DNA of 40,907 nucleotides, from assembly GCF_000720175.1 (NCBI RefSeq), contig NZ_JOIX01000065.1, positions 1 to 40,907 of the forward strand, written 5' to 3'. Origin of the DNA: Streptomyces sp. NRRL S-337. GTDB taxonomy: Bacteria > Actinomycetota > Actinomycetes > Streptomycetales > Streptomycetaceae. Both the position numbers and the translations under genes were made by a program. Within the stretch, counting starts at the first letter, position 1; the number at the start of each line of letters is the position of its first letter. Below are positions 23,774-31,844 of the stretch, in pieces. The notes under the pieces were generated by a model. It was not told where the DNA came from. It ran no database searches and saw only the letters and a list, made by a program, of their open reading frames with translations.

Positions 23774-25692
23774 CTAACCTCAAGGCCGTGGAAGGTCTCG
23801 ACACACTCACCCGCTCCCTCGCCCGCCGCACCCCCGAGCAGCTCGCCGCACTCCTCACCCGCCACGCCGAGCCGCTCGCCCGCCGCCCCGCCCCAACCGA
23901 ACTCCGGGGCCTGGCAACGGCGTTGTGGTCCTACGAAACCCTCCATCACCTGGTACTGCACCTCGACCACCCCCGGCTCCAGGTACTCGCCACCACCGCC
24001 CGGCTCAGCCAAGAACGCACCGGACGCACCGCTCCCGCGCCCGGCGCCGACTACCAGTCCCTGATGGCGCACCGGCTCTCCTTCGCCCACCTGGCAGACG
24101 CACCGGTCCCGCCCCAGGACGTGTTCGCAGCGCTCGGCGCGGACCGGCCCGGACCGGCGCGTTCCGCCGCCGAGGCGGCCCTGCGCGCCCTCTACGACGA
24201 CGGCCTCGCCGCGCCCACCGAAGACGGCGCCGTCGTCGTCCCGCCGCGCGTCCCCCAACTCCTCGGCGCCCACGACCTCGGCCCGTTCCGCCCCGACGCC
24301 CCACGGCTCGCCCCGGACCCGAGCGCCGACCCCGGCATGCCCGCCGCACCGGTGCCGGCGACCTCGCCGTACGACGAGTCCCGGGCCGCCGCGGCCGCCT
24401 TCGCCGCCACCCTGGAGCGCCTGCTGGCGTCTCTGGCCACCCAGCCCGCCGCCCTCCGCAAGTCCGGCGGGCTGGCCGTACGGGAGATCAAACGGCTGGC
24501 CAAGGCCGCCGGCGCCACCGAACCGCACGTCCGCCTGCTCCTCGACCTCGCCCTGGCCGCCGAGCTGATCGCCCTCACGCGCACCCCGGCGGGCATCACC
24601 GCGCTCCCCACCGGCGCCTACGACGACTGGCTGGAGCGCCCGCCCGGCGCCCGCCTCGCCCCCGTCCTCGCCGCCTGGTCCGCCCTGTGGGCCGTCCCCA
24701 CCCACACGCCGTTCGGAGAGACCCCGAGCGCCCTCGTCCGCGGCAGCGACCGGCACGCCCCCGCCCTCCGGCATGCCCTCCTCGCCGCCCTGGACACCGT
24801 CCCCTCCGGCGCCGGAGCGCCCCTGCCGGCCACGGGAGCGTCGGAGCAACGGGAGCCCGTCGAGGGGCCGTTGGCGGACCTCCTCCGGGCGGCGGACTGG
24901 TACCGCCCGCTCGCCGTCACCCGGCAGCCGATGGCCGAGGAACGCGCCGTCCACACCCTCCACGAAGCGGCCTACCTGGGCCTCGTCGCGCACGGCACCC
25001 TCACCCCCCTCGGGCGGGCCCTGCTCAACGGCCCGGACGCCCTCGCCGAGCCGCTCGGCGACCTGCTGCCGCCACCGCTCGAACAAGCCCACTTCCAGGC
25101 CGACCTGACCGCCGTCGTACCCGGCCGCCCGTCCACCGCGCTCGCCGGGCTGCTCGCCTCCGCCGCCGACCGGGAATCCGAGGAACACGCCGTGACCTGG
25201 CGGTTCACCCCCGCATCGGTCCGCCGCGCGCTGGACGCCGGACACTCCGCCGACACCCTCCTGACACAGCTCACCGGGGCCTCGGCGACCGGCGGCCTGC
25301 CGCAGCCGCTCCACTACCTCGTCCGGGACGCCGCCCGCGCCCACGGGCGGATGCGGGTGCTGCCCGCCGCCTGCTGCATCCGCTCCGACGACGAAACACT
25401 CGTCCGGGAACTCGCCGGCCACCGCGCCCTGCGCGACCTCGGCCTGCGCGCCATCGCCCCGACCGTCCTGGTCAGCGGCCGGCCGCCGACCGCCACCCTG
25501 GACGCGCTGCGTGCCGCGGGCTACGCACCGGCCCTGGAGTCCGACACCGGTACGACCACCGTCGAACGCCTTCCCTCGCACCGCAGCCAGGCCCCCGCCC
25601 CGGCCCGCGACCCGCACGCCCCGCTCCACCTCGCCCGGCGCCTCCTGGGACAGGAGCAACCCCAGGAGGCGACCCTGAGCGGGCGGTCCTGA
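23770..25692 (+). CDS. helicase-associated (Helicase_C_3-like) protein without ATPase
   Basis: 640 residues. No Walker motifs are present. It consists of winged-helix-like and helical repeats, such as QLAALLTRHAEPLARRPAPTELRGLA and GLAVREIKRLAKAAGATEPHV. A C-terminal domain, FQADLTAVVPGRPSTALAGLL to FTPASVRRALDAGHSADTLL and VRELAGHRALRDLGLRAIAPTVLV, is the XPB/Ssl2-associated Helicase_C_3 type. In other actinobacterial loci such proteins accompany an XPB-like helicase; here it is tied to SNF2 and SWIM. ATG at 23770 overlaps the SWIM stop (ATGA). Probably the third subunit of a DNA-processing complex, which is inference. Confidence 0.85.
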   Translation: MTNLKAVEGLDTLTRSLARRTPEQLAALLTRHAEPLARRPAPTELRGLATALWSYETLHHLVLHLDHPRLQVLATTARLSQERTGRTAPAPGADYQSLMAHRLSFAHLADAPVPPQDVFAALGADRPGPARSAAEAALRALYDDGLAAPTEDGAVVVPPRVPQLLGAHDLGPFRPDAPRLAPDPSADPGMPAAPVPATSPYDESRAAAAAFAATLERLLASLATQPAALRKSGGLAVREIKRLAKAAGATEPHVRLLLDLALAAELIALTRTPAGITALPTGAYDDWLERPPGARLAPVLAAWSALWAVPTHTPFGETPSALVRGSDRHAPALRHALLAALDTVPSGAGAPLPATGASEQREPVEGPLADLLRAADWYRPLAVTRQPMAEERAVHTLHEAAYLGLVAHGTLTPLGRALLNGPDALAEPLGDLLPPPLEQAHFQADLTAVVPGRPSTALAGLLASAADRESEEHAVTWRFTPASVRRALDAGHSADTLLTQLTGASATGGLPQPLHYLVRDAARAHGRMRVLPAACCIRSDDETLVRELAGHRALRDLGLRAIAPTVLVSGRPPTATLDALRAAGYAPALESDTGTTTVERLPSHRSQAPAPARDPHAPLHLARRLLGQEQPQEATLSGRS

Positions 25693-25748
25693 CCGGGGGC
25701 GGAAGCGGGCCGCGGCGGACGGCGTACGAGAGTGGCTCGGGCGGCCGG

Positions 25749-26825
25749 CTACTCGTACTCCGTGCCGCCCTTGCGCGTCAGATAGGCGCCGCCGACCACC
25801 TTGGCCACGGCCCGGCCGCCCAGTTCCGCGCTGTAGCGGTCCCGGAGCGGGCGGACGACCACACCCTCCCGGATGTGCGCCGCGCGCCCCGACAGCGTCT
25901 CGCGGCCCTCGGCAAGCTCCATCACCGCGCGCGCCTCGTAGGGGCCGCGGTACAGCGTCGGCACCAACGGAAGCCGGCCGGCCAGCGCTCCGGTCAGCTC
26001 CTCGGGGTCCAGCCACCGCAGCTGCCCGCCGGCCTCCACGGCGACGTCGAACACCGCGTACCCCGGCTCCCCACGCCGGCTGTCCGCGCCGTAGCCGAGG
26101 TCCTGGACACCGGCGCCGTAGACCTCGCCGTACACCCCGATCCGCGACGCGCCCAGCTCACCGGCGAGCTCCGCGGCCACCCGCGCGACGTCATGGCCGC
26201 GCACCGCCCGCCAATACAGGTTCTTCGGGTCCTCCACCAGGGCGAGCCGCTGGGCGCCCAGCCCCTTGGACGTCACCTGGAGCCGCCCGCCCTCGGCGTG
26301 GTACGTCACACAGCAGGCCGTGCCGTGCACCTTCTCCGTCACCGCCACCGGCTCGCCGTCCGTGAACGCCGCCGGATGACGCTTGAGGTTCTCGATGTCG
26401 ATCCACGGCAGCAGATCGGGTGCCGGCTCGACCTCCCCGCTCATCGAAACCGGGACCGGCGGAACCCACTTCACGATCCCCAGCTCCGCCGCGAAGTCGA
26501 CGCCGTCCGCCCGCGCCTTCGCCAGATCCACCCCGTCCAGCGCCGTCGGGCGGCAGACGATGCCCTGCGACAGTTCGCCCCGCAGCCGGATCGCCTTGAC
26601 CCGGTTGGCCGCCGAGCCGGCCAGCTTCCCCGTCAGCCCCAGCTCGGCCACCAACTCCCCGGGCAGCACGGCCTGTTCCGGTATGTAGACCGCCAGATCG
26701 CCCGTCCGGTAGACGCCCTTGGCGACCACCGCGCGATACAGGCCCACCTGGGCGAGCTCCAGCGCATCGGCCTGCGGATGCTCGTGGATGGTCAGTTCCT
26801 CGGCGGTGACGCGCAGCGTCGACAT
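25749..26825 (-). CDS. RNA ligase, DRB0094 (Deinococcus Rnl) family
   Basis: 358 residues. An N-terminal OB-like domain (VAKGVYRTGDLAVYIPEQAV, about 35-53) is followed by the nucleotidyltransferase. Motif I is EKVHG with K165 as the adenylated lysine, motif III is IGVYGEVYGAGVQDLGYG, motif IV is REGVVVRP and motif V is AKVVGGAYL. In Deinococcus this type seals 3'-OH/5'-phosphate RNA ends, including nicks where the 3' strand is RNA on a DNA template, and is linked to damage repair. ATG at 26825 (MSTLRVTAEE) is preceded by a purine-rich site; ATG 26846 is the alternative. It converges with the SNF2 operon, 56 bases apart. I found no damage-type promoter upstream. Confidence 0.9.
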   Translation of the reverse strand: MSTLRVTAEELTIHEHPQADALELAQVGLYRAVVAKGVYRTGDLAVYIPEQAVLPGELVAELGLTGKLAGSAANRVKAIRLRGELSQGIVCRPTALDGVDLAKARADGVDFAAELGIVKWVPPVPVSMSGEVEPAPDLLPWIDIENLKRHPAAFTDGEPVAVTEKVHGTACCVTYHAEGGRLQVTSKGLGAQRLALVEDPKNLYWRAVRGHDVARVAAELAGELGASRIGVYGEVYGAGVQDLGYGADSRRGEPGYAVFDVAVEAGGQLRWLDPEELTGALAGRLPLVPTLYRGPYEARAVMELAEGRETLSGRAAHIREGVVVRPLRDRYSAELGGRAVAKVVGGAYLTRKGGTEYE

Positions 26826-26957
26826 ACCGTTCCCCGTTCCTGGCATTGCGGCGGGCGGCGCCCGGTGCGCCGCCCCGCCCCACTGTGATCGACCCCGAGG
26901 TCGCCGGGCGACCGAATTTCCCCCTGGCCGGGTACGTCCCTGCGGGCGGCCGCGGGA

Positions 26958-28538
26958 TCAGCCCTCGGCCGGTTTGCGGTGCCCCGTACCGCCGGTGCGG
27001 CGCAGTGCCGTCGGCCGGAAGCCGCGCGGGCGGGGGAGGCGTCGGGTGGCGGGGGCGGCCGAGACCGAGGACGGTGCGGCGGCCGCGGCCGGCGAGACCT
27101 CGGGCGGGGCGCCGGACGCGGTGGGCGCGGCGGGCGGAACGGGCAGCGGGGGCGCCTCCCAGTCCGTGGCGCCGGTGACCGGACGGGCCCGGGCCGTGTC
27201 CCGCAGCATGGCGAGAGCGGCCGGGCCGCGCAGGAACGGTGCCGGACGCGGGCCGCCGGTGACGACGTCGATGTAGGCGCGGCAGACGGTGGTCCGGCCG
27301 GCGGCGGGGGAGTGGCCGGGCGCACCGGTGGCCACGGACCAGAGCTCGTCGACGAGGCGCCCGATGGTGCGCTGGACCCTCCGGGCGAGCGCCGGATCGT
27401 CCATGCCGTACCGGCCCAGCGCCTCGCGCAGCGCGGCGGCGCCGTGGGCGGCGAGCGACAGGCCCTGGCCGAAATCGGGGCTGAGCGCGGCCACCGCGCC
27501 GCCGAGCGCGAGGAATCCCGAGGGCCAGGACGGCAGTTGTTCGAAGCGCCGCCGCCGGTTGACCGTCTCGCGGGACAGCCGCACCTCGCTCAGCGGCTCG
27601 GCCTCGGCGATGAGGTCGCCGATGCGGGGGTCCCCCGCACGCCGGGCGAACGGCACGAACCGGCCGGCGTGCTGGGTCGGCCGGTCCTCGCCGGTGCCGG
27701 TGAGCGTGACCAGCCAGCGGCCGCCCTCGATCGGCACCAGCGTCGCCGTCCGCTCCGGGACGGCCCGCACCCGGAAGGCACGCCCGGCGACGTTACGGGC
27801 GGCGCCGGAACGACCGGGCGGCGGCGCGACAAGGCCTGAACGGGAGGTCAGCACCGGGAAGTTGTCGCCGCCCTCGGGGGCGCGGAAGATCCGGGTCGCC
27901 GAGACGGTCGCGGAGTCCGCGAGGTCCTCGGCGACCCGCGGCAGTCCCAGGGCGAAGAGGCGCGCCCGGCTGGTGGAGTGGCGGCCGGTGGCGTCGACGA
28001 CCAGATCGGCGTCGAGCCGATACGTTTCGCCGGTCGTGGTGTCGCGGACCCGTACCCCGGTGACGTGCTCCGCGGTGCCGGTCAGCTCCTCCGCTTCGGT
28101 GCCGTCGATGACGGCGACCCCGGGGCGGGCGGGTACCTGTTGGCGGACGACCCGGTCGAGCAGGTCGCGGGAACAGGCGATCAGATGCGGCGGACAGCGC
28201 CGGTCCGACCGGCCCAGCGGGCCGCGGCCGGCCAGCTCCGCCGGCACCGGAACCCGGCGGGCGCCCTCCGCCAGCCAGCGCTCGATGCTGCCGGGCACCA
28301 GGGCCTCGACCATCCGGGCACCGTCCGCGGCCAGCAGATGCGCGTGCCGGGCGTGTGGCAGGTCGGTCGGCAGCGCCGGGGTCCGCGGCAGCCGCTCCCG
28401 CTCGACGACGATGACCTCGGCGTACTCGGACAGCGCCGCCGCGGCGAGCATGCCCGTGAAGCCGCCGCCGAGCACCACGGCGAGGTAGGGGTGGGTGAAC
28501 TGCAGCCCGGTGCCGGGCGTACTGCTGGAGGCGTTCAT
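26958..28538 (-). CDS. FAD-dependent oxidoreductase with altered GD motif
   Basis: 526 residues. The Rossmann motif GGGFTG is at 24-29, then VIVVERERLPRTP ends the ADP-binding unit. A DLVVDATGRHS segment follows, and later LGGAVAALSPDFGQGLSLAAHG matches the flavin GD-x-A motif, with Gly where Asp usually binds the FAD ribityl/pyrophosphate. The last 70 residues are Pro/Ala/Arg rich and probably disordered. It resembles group A monooxygenase-like and squalene-epoxidase-like proteins of Streptomyces secondary metabolism; the substrate is unknown. ATG at 28538 overlaps the stop of the upstream small ORF (ATGA). The long frame continuing upstream to 32369 is antisense to other genes. Confidence 0.85.
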   Translation of the reverse strand: MNASSSTPGTGLQFTHPYLAVVLGGGFTGMLAAAALSEYAEVIVVERERLPRTPALPTDLPHARHAHLLAADGARMVEALVPGSIERWLAEGARRVPVPAELAGRGPLGRSDRRCPPHLIACSRDLLDRVVRQQVPARPGVAVIDGTEAEELTGTAEHVTGVRVRDTTTGETYRLDADLVVDATGRHSTSRARLFALGLPRVAEDLADSATVSATRIFRAPEGGDNFPVLTSRSGLVAPPPGRSGAARNVAGRAFRVRAVPERTATLVPIEGGRWLVTLTGTGEDRPTQHAGRFVPFARRAGDPRIGDLIAEAEPLSEVRLSRETVNRRRRFEQLPSWPSGFLALGGAVAALSPDFGQGLSLAAHGAAALREALGRYGMDDPALARRVQRTIGRLVDELWSVATGAPGHSPAAGRTTVCRAYIDVVTGGPRPAPFLRGPAALAMLRDTARARPVTGATDWEAPPLPVPPAAPTASGAPPEVSPAAAAAPSSVSAAPATRRLPRPRGFRPTALRRTGGTGHRKPAEG

Positions 28539-28810
28539 GGGCAGTCCCGTTCTCGTCGGCGGCGCACGGTCCCCCGGCGGGGGCGGGACGCGTCCAGGTA
28601 GAGCGGTGCCGCGTACGGCCGGGAGTGGCGGCGCGCGGCGGCGATGACGGCATCCGTGGCAGCCGCGACGGTGGCCGTCAGCGAGGGCGGCAAGGACGCG
28701 GATGCGGTCCGCAGCAGGCGGAGAGGTGCCGGTGGAAGTGGCAGTGCGCGTTGTGGGTCCCGGCAGGCCGGCGCATACGCCGGCCTGCCGCCCCCCGATT
28801 TCCCCATCAT
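28535..28810 (-). CDS. small coupled protein of unknown function
   Basis: 91 residues, no family recognised. Support is positional: ATG at 28810 has GAGGGGG five bases upstream, and its stop overlaps the start of the FAD oxidoreductase gene as ATGA. It starts MMGKSGGGRPAYAPACRD, then a Pro/Leu/Ala segment with alternating Ala/Thr/Val (about 40-60, SLTATVAAATDAVIAAA) and an Arg-rich end. A perfect 13-bp hairpin lies within codons 7-17, unusual for a coding region. It may be a real partner protein or a leader ORF controlling the oxidoreductase. Confidence 0.5.
   Translation of the reverse strand: MMGKSGGGRPAYAPACRDPQRALPLPPAPLRLLRTASASLPPSLTATVAAATDAVIAAARRHSRPYAAPLYLDASRPRRGTVRRRRERDCP
28761..28790. 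repeat. perfect 13-bp inverted repeat inside the small ORF
   Basis: CGGCAGGCCGGCG (28761-28773), loop CATA, CGCCGGCCTGCCG (28778-28790). In the minus-strand transcript the stem begins 20 bases after the start codon. It has terminator-like strength without a U-run. Confidence 0.6.
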
Positions 28811-29261
28811 GATTCCCCCTCAGGCCGTGCCCGCGCTGCCCTGCAGGCGGCCAGGCCCTCCGCCACCCGCCCGTATCACCGGGTGCGGTGGGCGAGCAGC
28901 GCTGCCTCGCGGAGCGTGCTCGGCCCCAGGGGACGCGGCCGTCACCAGTGGTCAACGGCGGACACAATTCGGGATCGTAGGCGGCGGCGATCACATCCGG
29001 TAGCCGAGTTTGAGCGAGGGATGCGAGGCAGCCACCTCGGCCGTACCGCTGGGTATATCCACAGCAAAACGACGCAATGGGTGGAAAACGCGCTGGCATT
29101 TTCTCGCGTCGCGAGAAAGCGGGCGGGAAAATCTCGTCAGAAGAAAGGCAAGGGCGGTCCGAACCTCTCATGGTTGGCGCGAAATGATCGGGTATCCGCC
29201 CGACAACGGACGCCCCGCCTACCCTGTGCGGGCACCGCACTTGTGAACCTGAGGGAGAGTC
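28811..29261. other. intergenic region with a perfect 9-bp palindrome
   Basis: 451 bases, no gene seen. It separates the minus-strand oxidoreductase pair from the plus-strand quinone oxidoreductase. An A+T-rich patch (about 29050-29165) holds TTTCTCGCG-T-CGCGAGAAA (29100-29118), a likely operator, and TATCCACA at 29054-29061. GTGCGG-GCA-CCGCAC at 29226-29240 is a second, shorter inverted repeat just before the ribosome site. I could not pick a clear -35/-10 pair. Confidence 0.5.
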
Positions 29262-30206
29262 GTGCGCGCGATTGTGATGCGAGAATTCGGCGGTCCGGAC
29301 GTGCTGCGGCTGGAGGACGTGCCCGAGCCCGCACCCCGCGGCGGCCACTCGCTGGTGCGGGTGACCCTGGCCGGCGTCAACTACGCGGACGTCCATGTCC
29401 GGGGGGACTCCTACCTCGCGCCCGTGGAGCTGCCGTACATACCCGGCAACGAGGTCGTGGGGACCGTGGACGGCGGCCGCCGGGTCGTCGGGCTGTGCCG
29501 CGGCGGGGGCTACGCGGAACGGGCCCTGCTGCACCGCCGCGTCACCTGGGACGTACCCGACGCCGTCAGCGACGAACAGGCCGTCGCACTGGCCCTCCAG
29601 GGCAACAGCGCCTGGCACCTGCTGTTCACCGTACTGCGGATCACCAAGGGCGAGACCCTCGTGGTGCCGGCCGCGGCCGGGGGCGTCGGCTCGCTGGCCG
29701 TCCAGCTCGCCGCGCACGCCGGGGCCAGGGTCATCGGCCTCGCGGGCTCGGCCGAGAAGCGCGAACTGGCCACCGAACTGGGCGCCGAGGCCGTCATCGA
29801 CTCGCACGCCGACGACCTGACGGAGCGCATCCTGGACGCCGCCGGCGGCCCCGTCGACGCCGCTCTGGAGATGACCGGCGGCGCCACCTTCACCCGCACC
29901 CTCGCCGCCGTCGCACCGCGCGGCCGGCTCGCCGTCTACGGCTTCGCCGGCGGCGACCTGGCGAACGTCCCGACCCGGGACCTGATGGAGCGCTCCCTGA
30001 CCGTTTCCGGCTTCTGGCTGCCGCAGCTCTACGCGGACCGTACGGCACTGCCGACGTCCATGCGGGCGCTGTTCGACGCCGTCGCCGACGGCACCCTCAA
30101 GCCGCTCACCGGCGCGGCCTACCCGCTCGGTGAGGCGGCCCGGGCGCACCACGACCTCGCCGCCCGCACACCGACCGGGAAACTCGCCCTCGACGTCACC
30201 CGATAA
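29262..30206 (+). CDS. NADPH:quinone oxidoreductase (MDR superfamily)
   Basis: 314 residues, zinc-independent medium-chain dehydrogenase/reductase. N-terminal GroES-like domain: MRAIVMREFGGPDVLRLEDV, VTLAGVNYADVHVRGDSY, PYIPGNEVVGTVD. The Rossmann domain has AAAGGVGSLAVQLAAHAGARVIG (about 144-166), where AxxGGVG binds NADPH, and ends SPTGKLALDV-like. Structural zinc Cys are absent, as in crotonase-type quinone reductases. It would reduce quinones or enones, with redox or detoxification roles. GTG at 29262 follows GAGGGAGAG. The palindrome at 29100 may control it. Confidence 0.92.
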   Translation: MRAIVMREFGGPDVLRLEDVPEPAPRGGHSLVRVTLAGVNYADVHVRGDSYLAPVELPYIPGNEVVGTVDGGRRVVGLCRGGGYAERALLHRRVTWDVPDAVSDEQAVALALQGNSAWHLLFTVLRITKGETLVVPAAAGGVGSLAVQLAAHAGARVIGLAGSAEKRELATELGAEAVIDSHADDLTERILDAAGGPVDAALEMTGGATFTRTLAAVAPRGRLAVYGFAGGDLANVPTRDLMERSLTVSGFWLPQLYADRTALPTSMRALFDAVADGTLKPLTGAAYPLGEAARAHHDLAARTPTGKLALDVTR

Positions 30207-30243
30207 TGCGGGTGACCCGGGGCCGCGGGCGGGCAGAACGGCT

Positions 30244-30259
30244 CCGGGAGCACTCCCGG
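30244..30259 (+). terminator. hairpin after quinone oxidoreductase gene
   Basis: CCGGGAG-CA-CTCCCGG, a 7-bp inverted repeat 38 bases after the stop; the inner pair would open to give a 4-base loop. No U-run. Moderate candidate. Confidence 0.4.
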
Positions 30260-30365
30260 GCGCCGACTGCCGGAGGGTGCGGCCGCGGATGACGGGGGCG
30301 TCGGCTTCCACCGGACACGCCGGGCGCCTTCGGGCGCGGAACACTGCCAGGGGAGAGAGCACACG

Positions 30366-31307
30366 ATGGGCAACAGCACCACAGCACCGGGTTCGCCGGC
30401 CTCGGCCGCCACGCCCGCCTCCGCTTCGGGCACCGCCGTCACGGCGCCGGGCTCCCCGGGGCGCAAGAGCGGACGCCGGACGGCCAGGAACGGTCCCTCG
30501 GCGGGCACCCGGGCATCGGGATCCAGCCATGCCGAGCGGGTTTTCCTCGTCCAGACCGCCTTCGCCGAACTCGGCGGATCGGCCCACGGCCCCGGCGAGA
30601 TAGCCGAGTTCACCGGCCTGGACGACTCCGTCGTCTACCGCATCCTGCAGTCCGGCATCTACCAGCGCATCTTCGAACGGGTCGACCGCGGCCTGTACCG
30701 CCTGTGCACCTCCGCCGCCCAACTCGCCTTCACCGCGCTCGACCACCGCCTCGACGGCACGGTCACCCAGACCGTGCTGCAGGAACTGCGGAGGGCCACC
30801 GACGGCGGCCTGGCCTTCCTCTACATGGTGGCGCCCTTCTCCGGCGCCCAACGGCAGTGCGTGGACATGGCCGTCGGCGACTCCGACCTGGCCGAACTCG
30901 GTATGACGCCGCGCGATGTGCTGTCCGTGACGCGCTCCCTGCGGACCGGCGCCTCCGGGCGGACGATCCTGGCCTACCTGCCGGAGGTGCTTCAGCAGCG
31001 GGTCCTGGCCGAGCCCGTACCGGACCAGGCCGGACCGGGCGTCTACCGGGACAACGACGCGCTGGTGGCCTCCCTCGCGGAGGTCCGCGACCTCGGCCAC
31101 GCGCTCGGCTACGAGGAGTGCATGGCCGGATGGAACTCCTGCGCCGCGCCCATCATGTGGGACGGCTCCATCATGGGGGCCGTCCTGCTGCTCAAGCTCA
31201 AGTCCGTGATGCCGGTGGCCCCCGAGAACGTCATCGAGGCGACGAAGGAGGCGGCGGCCGAACTCAGCCGCTACGGCGCCGCCGGCCCGGAAGCGGGCCA
31301 GGCCTGA
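30366..31307 (+). CDS. IclR-family transcriptional regulator
   Basis: 313 residues. The first 55 are Ser/Ala/Gly rich and disordered. The winged HTH is about 56-105: AERVFLVQTAFAELGGSAHGPGEIAEFTGLDDSVVYRIL, then a short wing to DRGLYRL. The effector domain follows, with VDMAVGDSD, LRTGASGRTILAYLP (the IclR GAxGrAiLAfLp motif) and CAAPIMWDGSIMGAVLLL. The ligand is unknown. ATG at 30366 has GGGGAGAG upstream. The neighbouring quinone oxidoreductase or the small protein downstream are plausible targets. Confidence 0.85.
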   Translation: MGNSTTAPGSPASAATPASASGTAVTAPGSPGRKSGRRTARNGPSAGTRASGSSHAERVFLVQTAFAELGGSAHGPGEIAEFTGLDDSVVYRILQSGIYQRIFERVDRGLYRLCTSAAQLAFTALDHRLDGTVTQTVLQELRRATDGGLAFLYMVAPFSGAQRQCVDMAVGDSDLAELGMTPRDVLSVTRSLRTGASGRTILAYLPEVLQQRVLAEPVPDQAGPGVYRDNDALVASLAEVRDLGHALGYEECMAGWNSCAAPIMWDGSIMGAVLLLKLKSVMPVAPENVIEATKEAAAELSRYGAAGPEAGQA

Positions 31308-31350
31308 ACCACAGCCGGACGGAACCACACCCGACACCCGAGGGGGACCG

Positions 31351-31803
31351 ATGGAAGCGGAGTTGGTGGCACTCGCCGCGACAGGGGCGACCACGCTCGT
31401 ACAGCAGATGGCGACGGATGGCTGGGCCGGCGTCCGGCGCCGCATGGCGGCCTTCCTCGCCCGTCGCCGGGGCGCCGGGGACGAGGCCGCGCTGGAGGGC
31501 GAGCTGGACGACTCGCGCGCCGATCTCGTCGTGGCACAGGAGGAGGACGACCAGGACGGGGTGGCGGGCGTGACCGCGGCCTGGCGGCTGCGGCTGCGCC
31601 GGCTGCTCAGCGAGGACCCGGCCGCCGCGGCCGAACTCCGCGCCCTGCTCGACGAGGTCGCGCCCGAAGCGGACCGCGGGACCGTGCCGGAGGTGCACAA
31701 CACCATCAGCGGCGGGGTCCAGCACGGCGCGGTCATCCAGGCCGGCGTCGTCTCCGGCGGCCTCACTTTCCACGCCCCGCCCGGCGGGCCCTTCCCCGGC
31801 TGA
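31351..31803 (+). CDS. putative Bell-domain cell-death effector with amyloid-type C-terminal motif
   Basis: 150 residues. N-terminal helical domain: a hydrophobic first helix (LVALAATGATTLVQQM, 5-20), then amphipathic helices rich in Arg/Glu up to about 103. After a short linker, residues 117-141 form a motif NTISGGVQHGAVIQAG followed by VVSGGLTF. It resembles bacterial amyloid signalling sequences (BASS), which like RHIM have a core I/V-Q-x-G, here V-I-Q-A-G at 128-132. In filamentous bacteria, BASS motifs sit at the C-terminus of Bell-domain proteins, likely membrane-permeabilising effectors triggered by NLR receptors with the same motif. No NLR gene is next to it. ATG at 31351 follows GAGGGGG; the stop forms TGATG with a possible next start. 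Confidence 0.65.
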   Translation: MEAELVALAATGATTLVQQMATDGWAGVRRRMAAFLARRRGAGDEAALEGELDDSRADLVVAQEEDDQDGVAGVTAAWRLRLRRLLSEDPAAAAELRALLDEVAPEADRGTVPEVHNTISGGVQHGAVIQAGVVSGGLTFHAPPGGPFPG

Positions 31804-31844
31804 TGCCCCGCGCGCCGCGCCCCGCCGCCCGGCACAATGGCGGG

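Noticed and set aside
26826..26957. Damage-type promoter for the RNA ligase
   Set aside because: Only a CACTGTGAT fragment is seen (6 of 9) without a -10.
30130..30365. Short ORFs in the quinone oxidoreductase / IclR gap
   Set aside because: No ribosome sites and overlap with the real genes.
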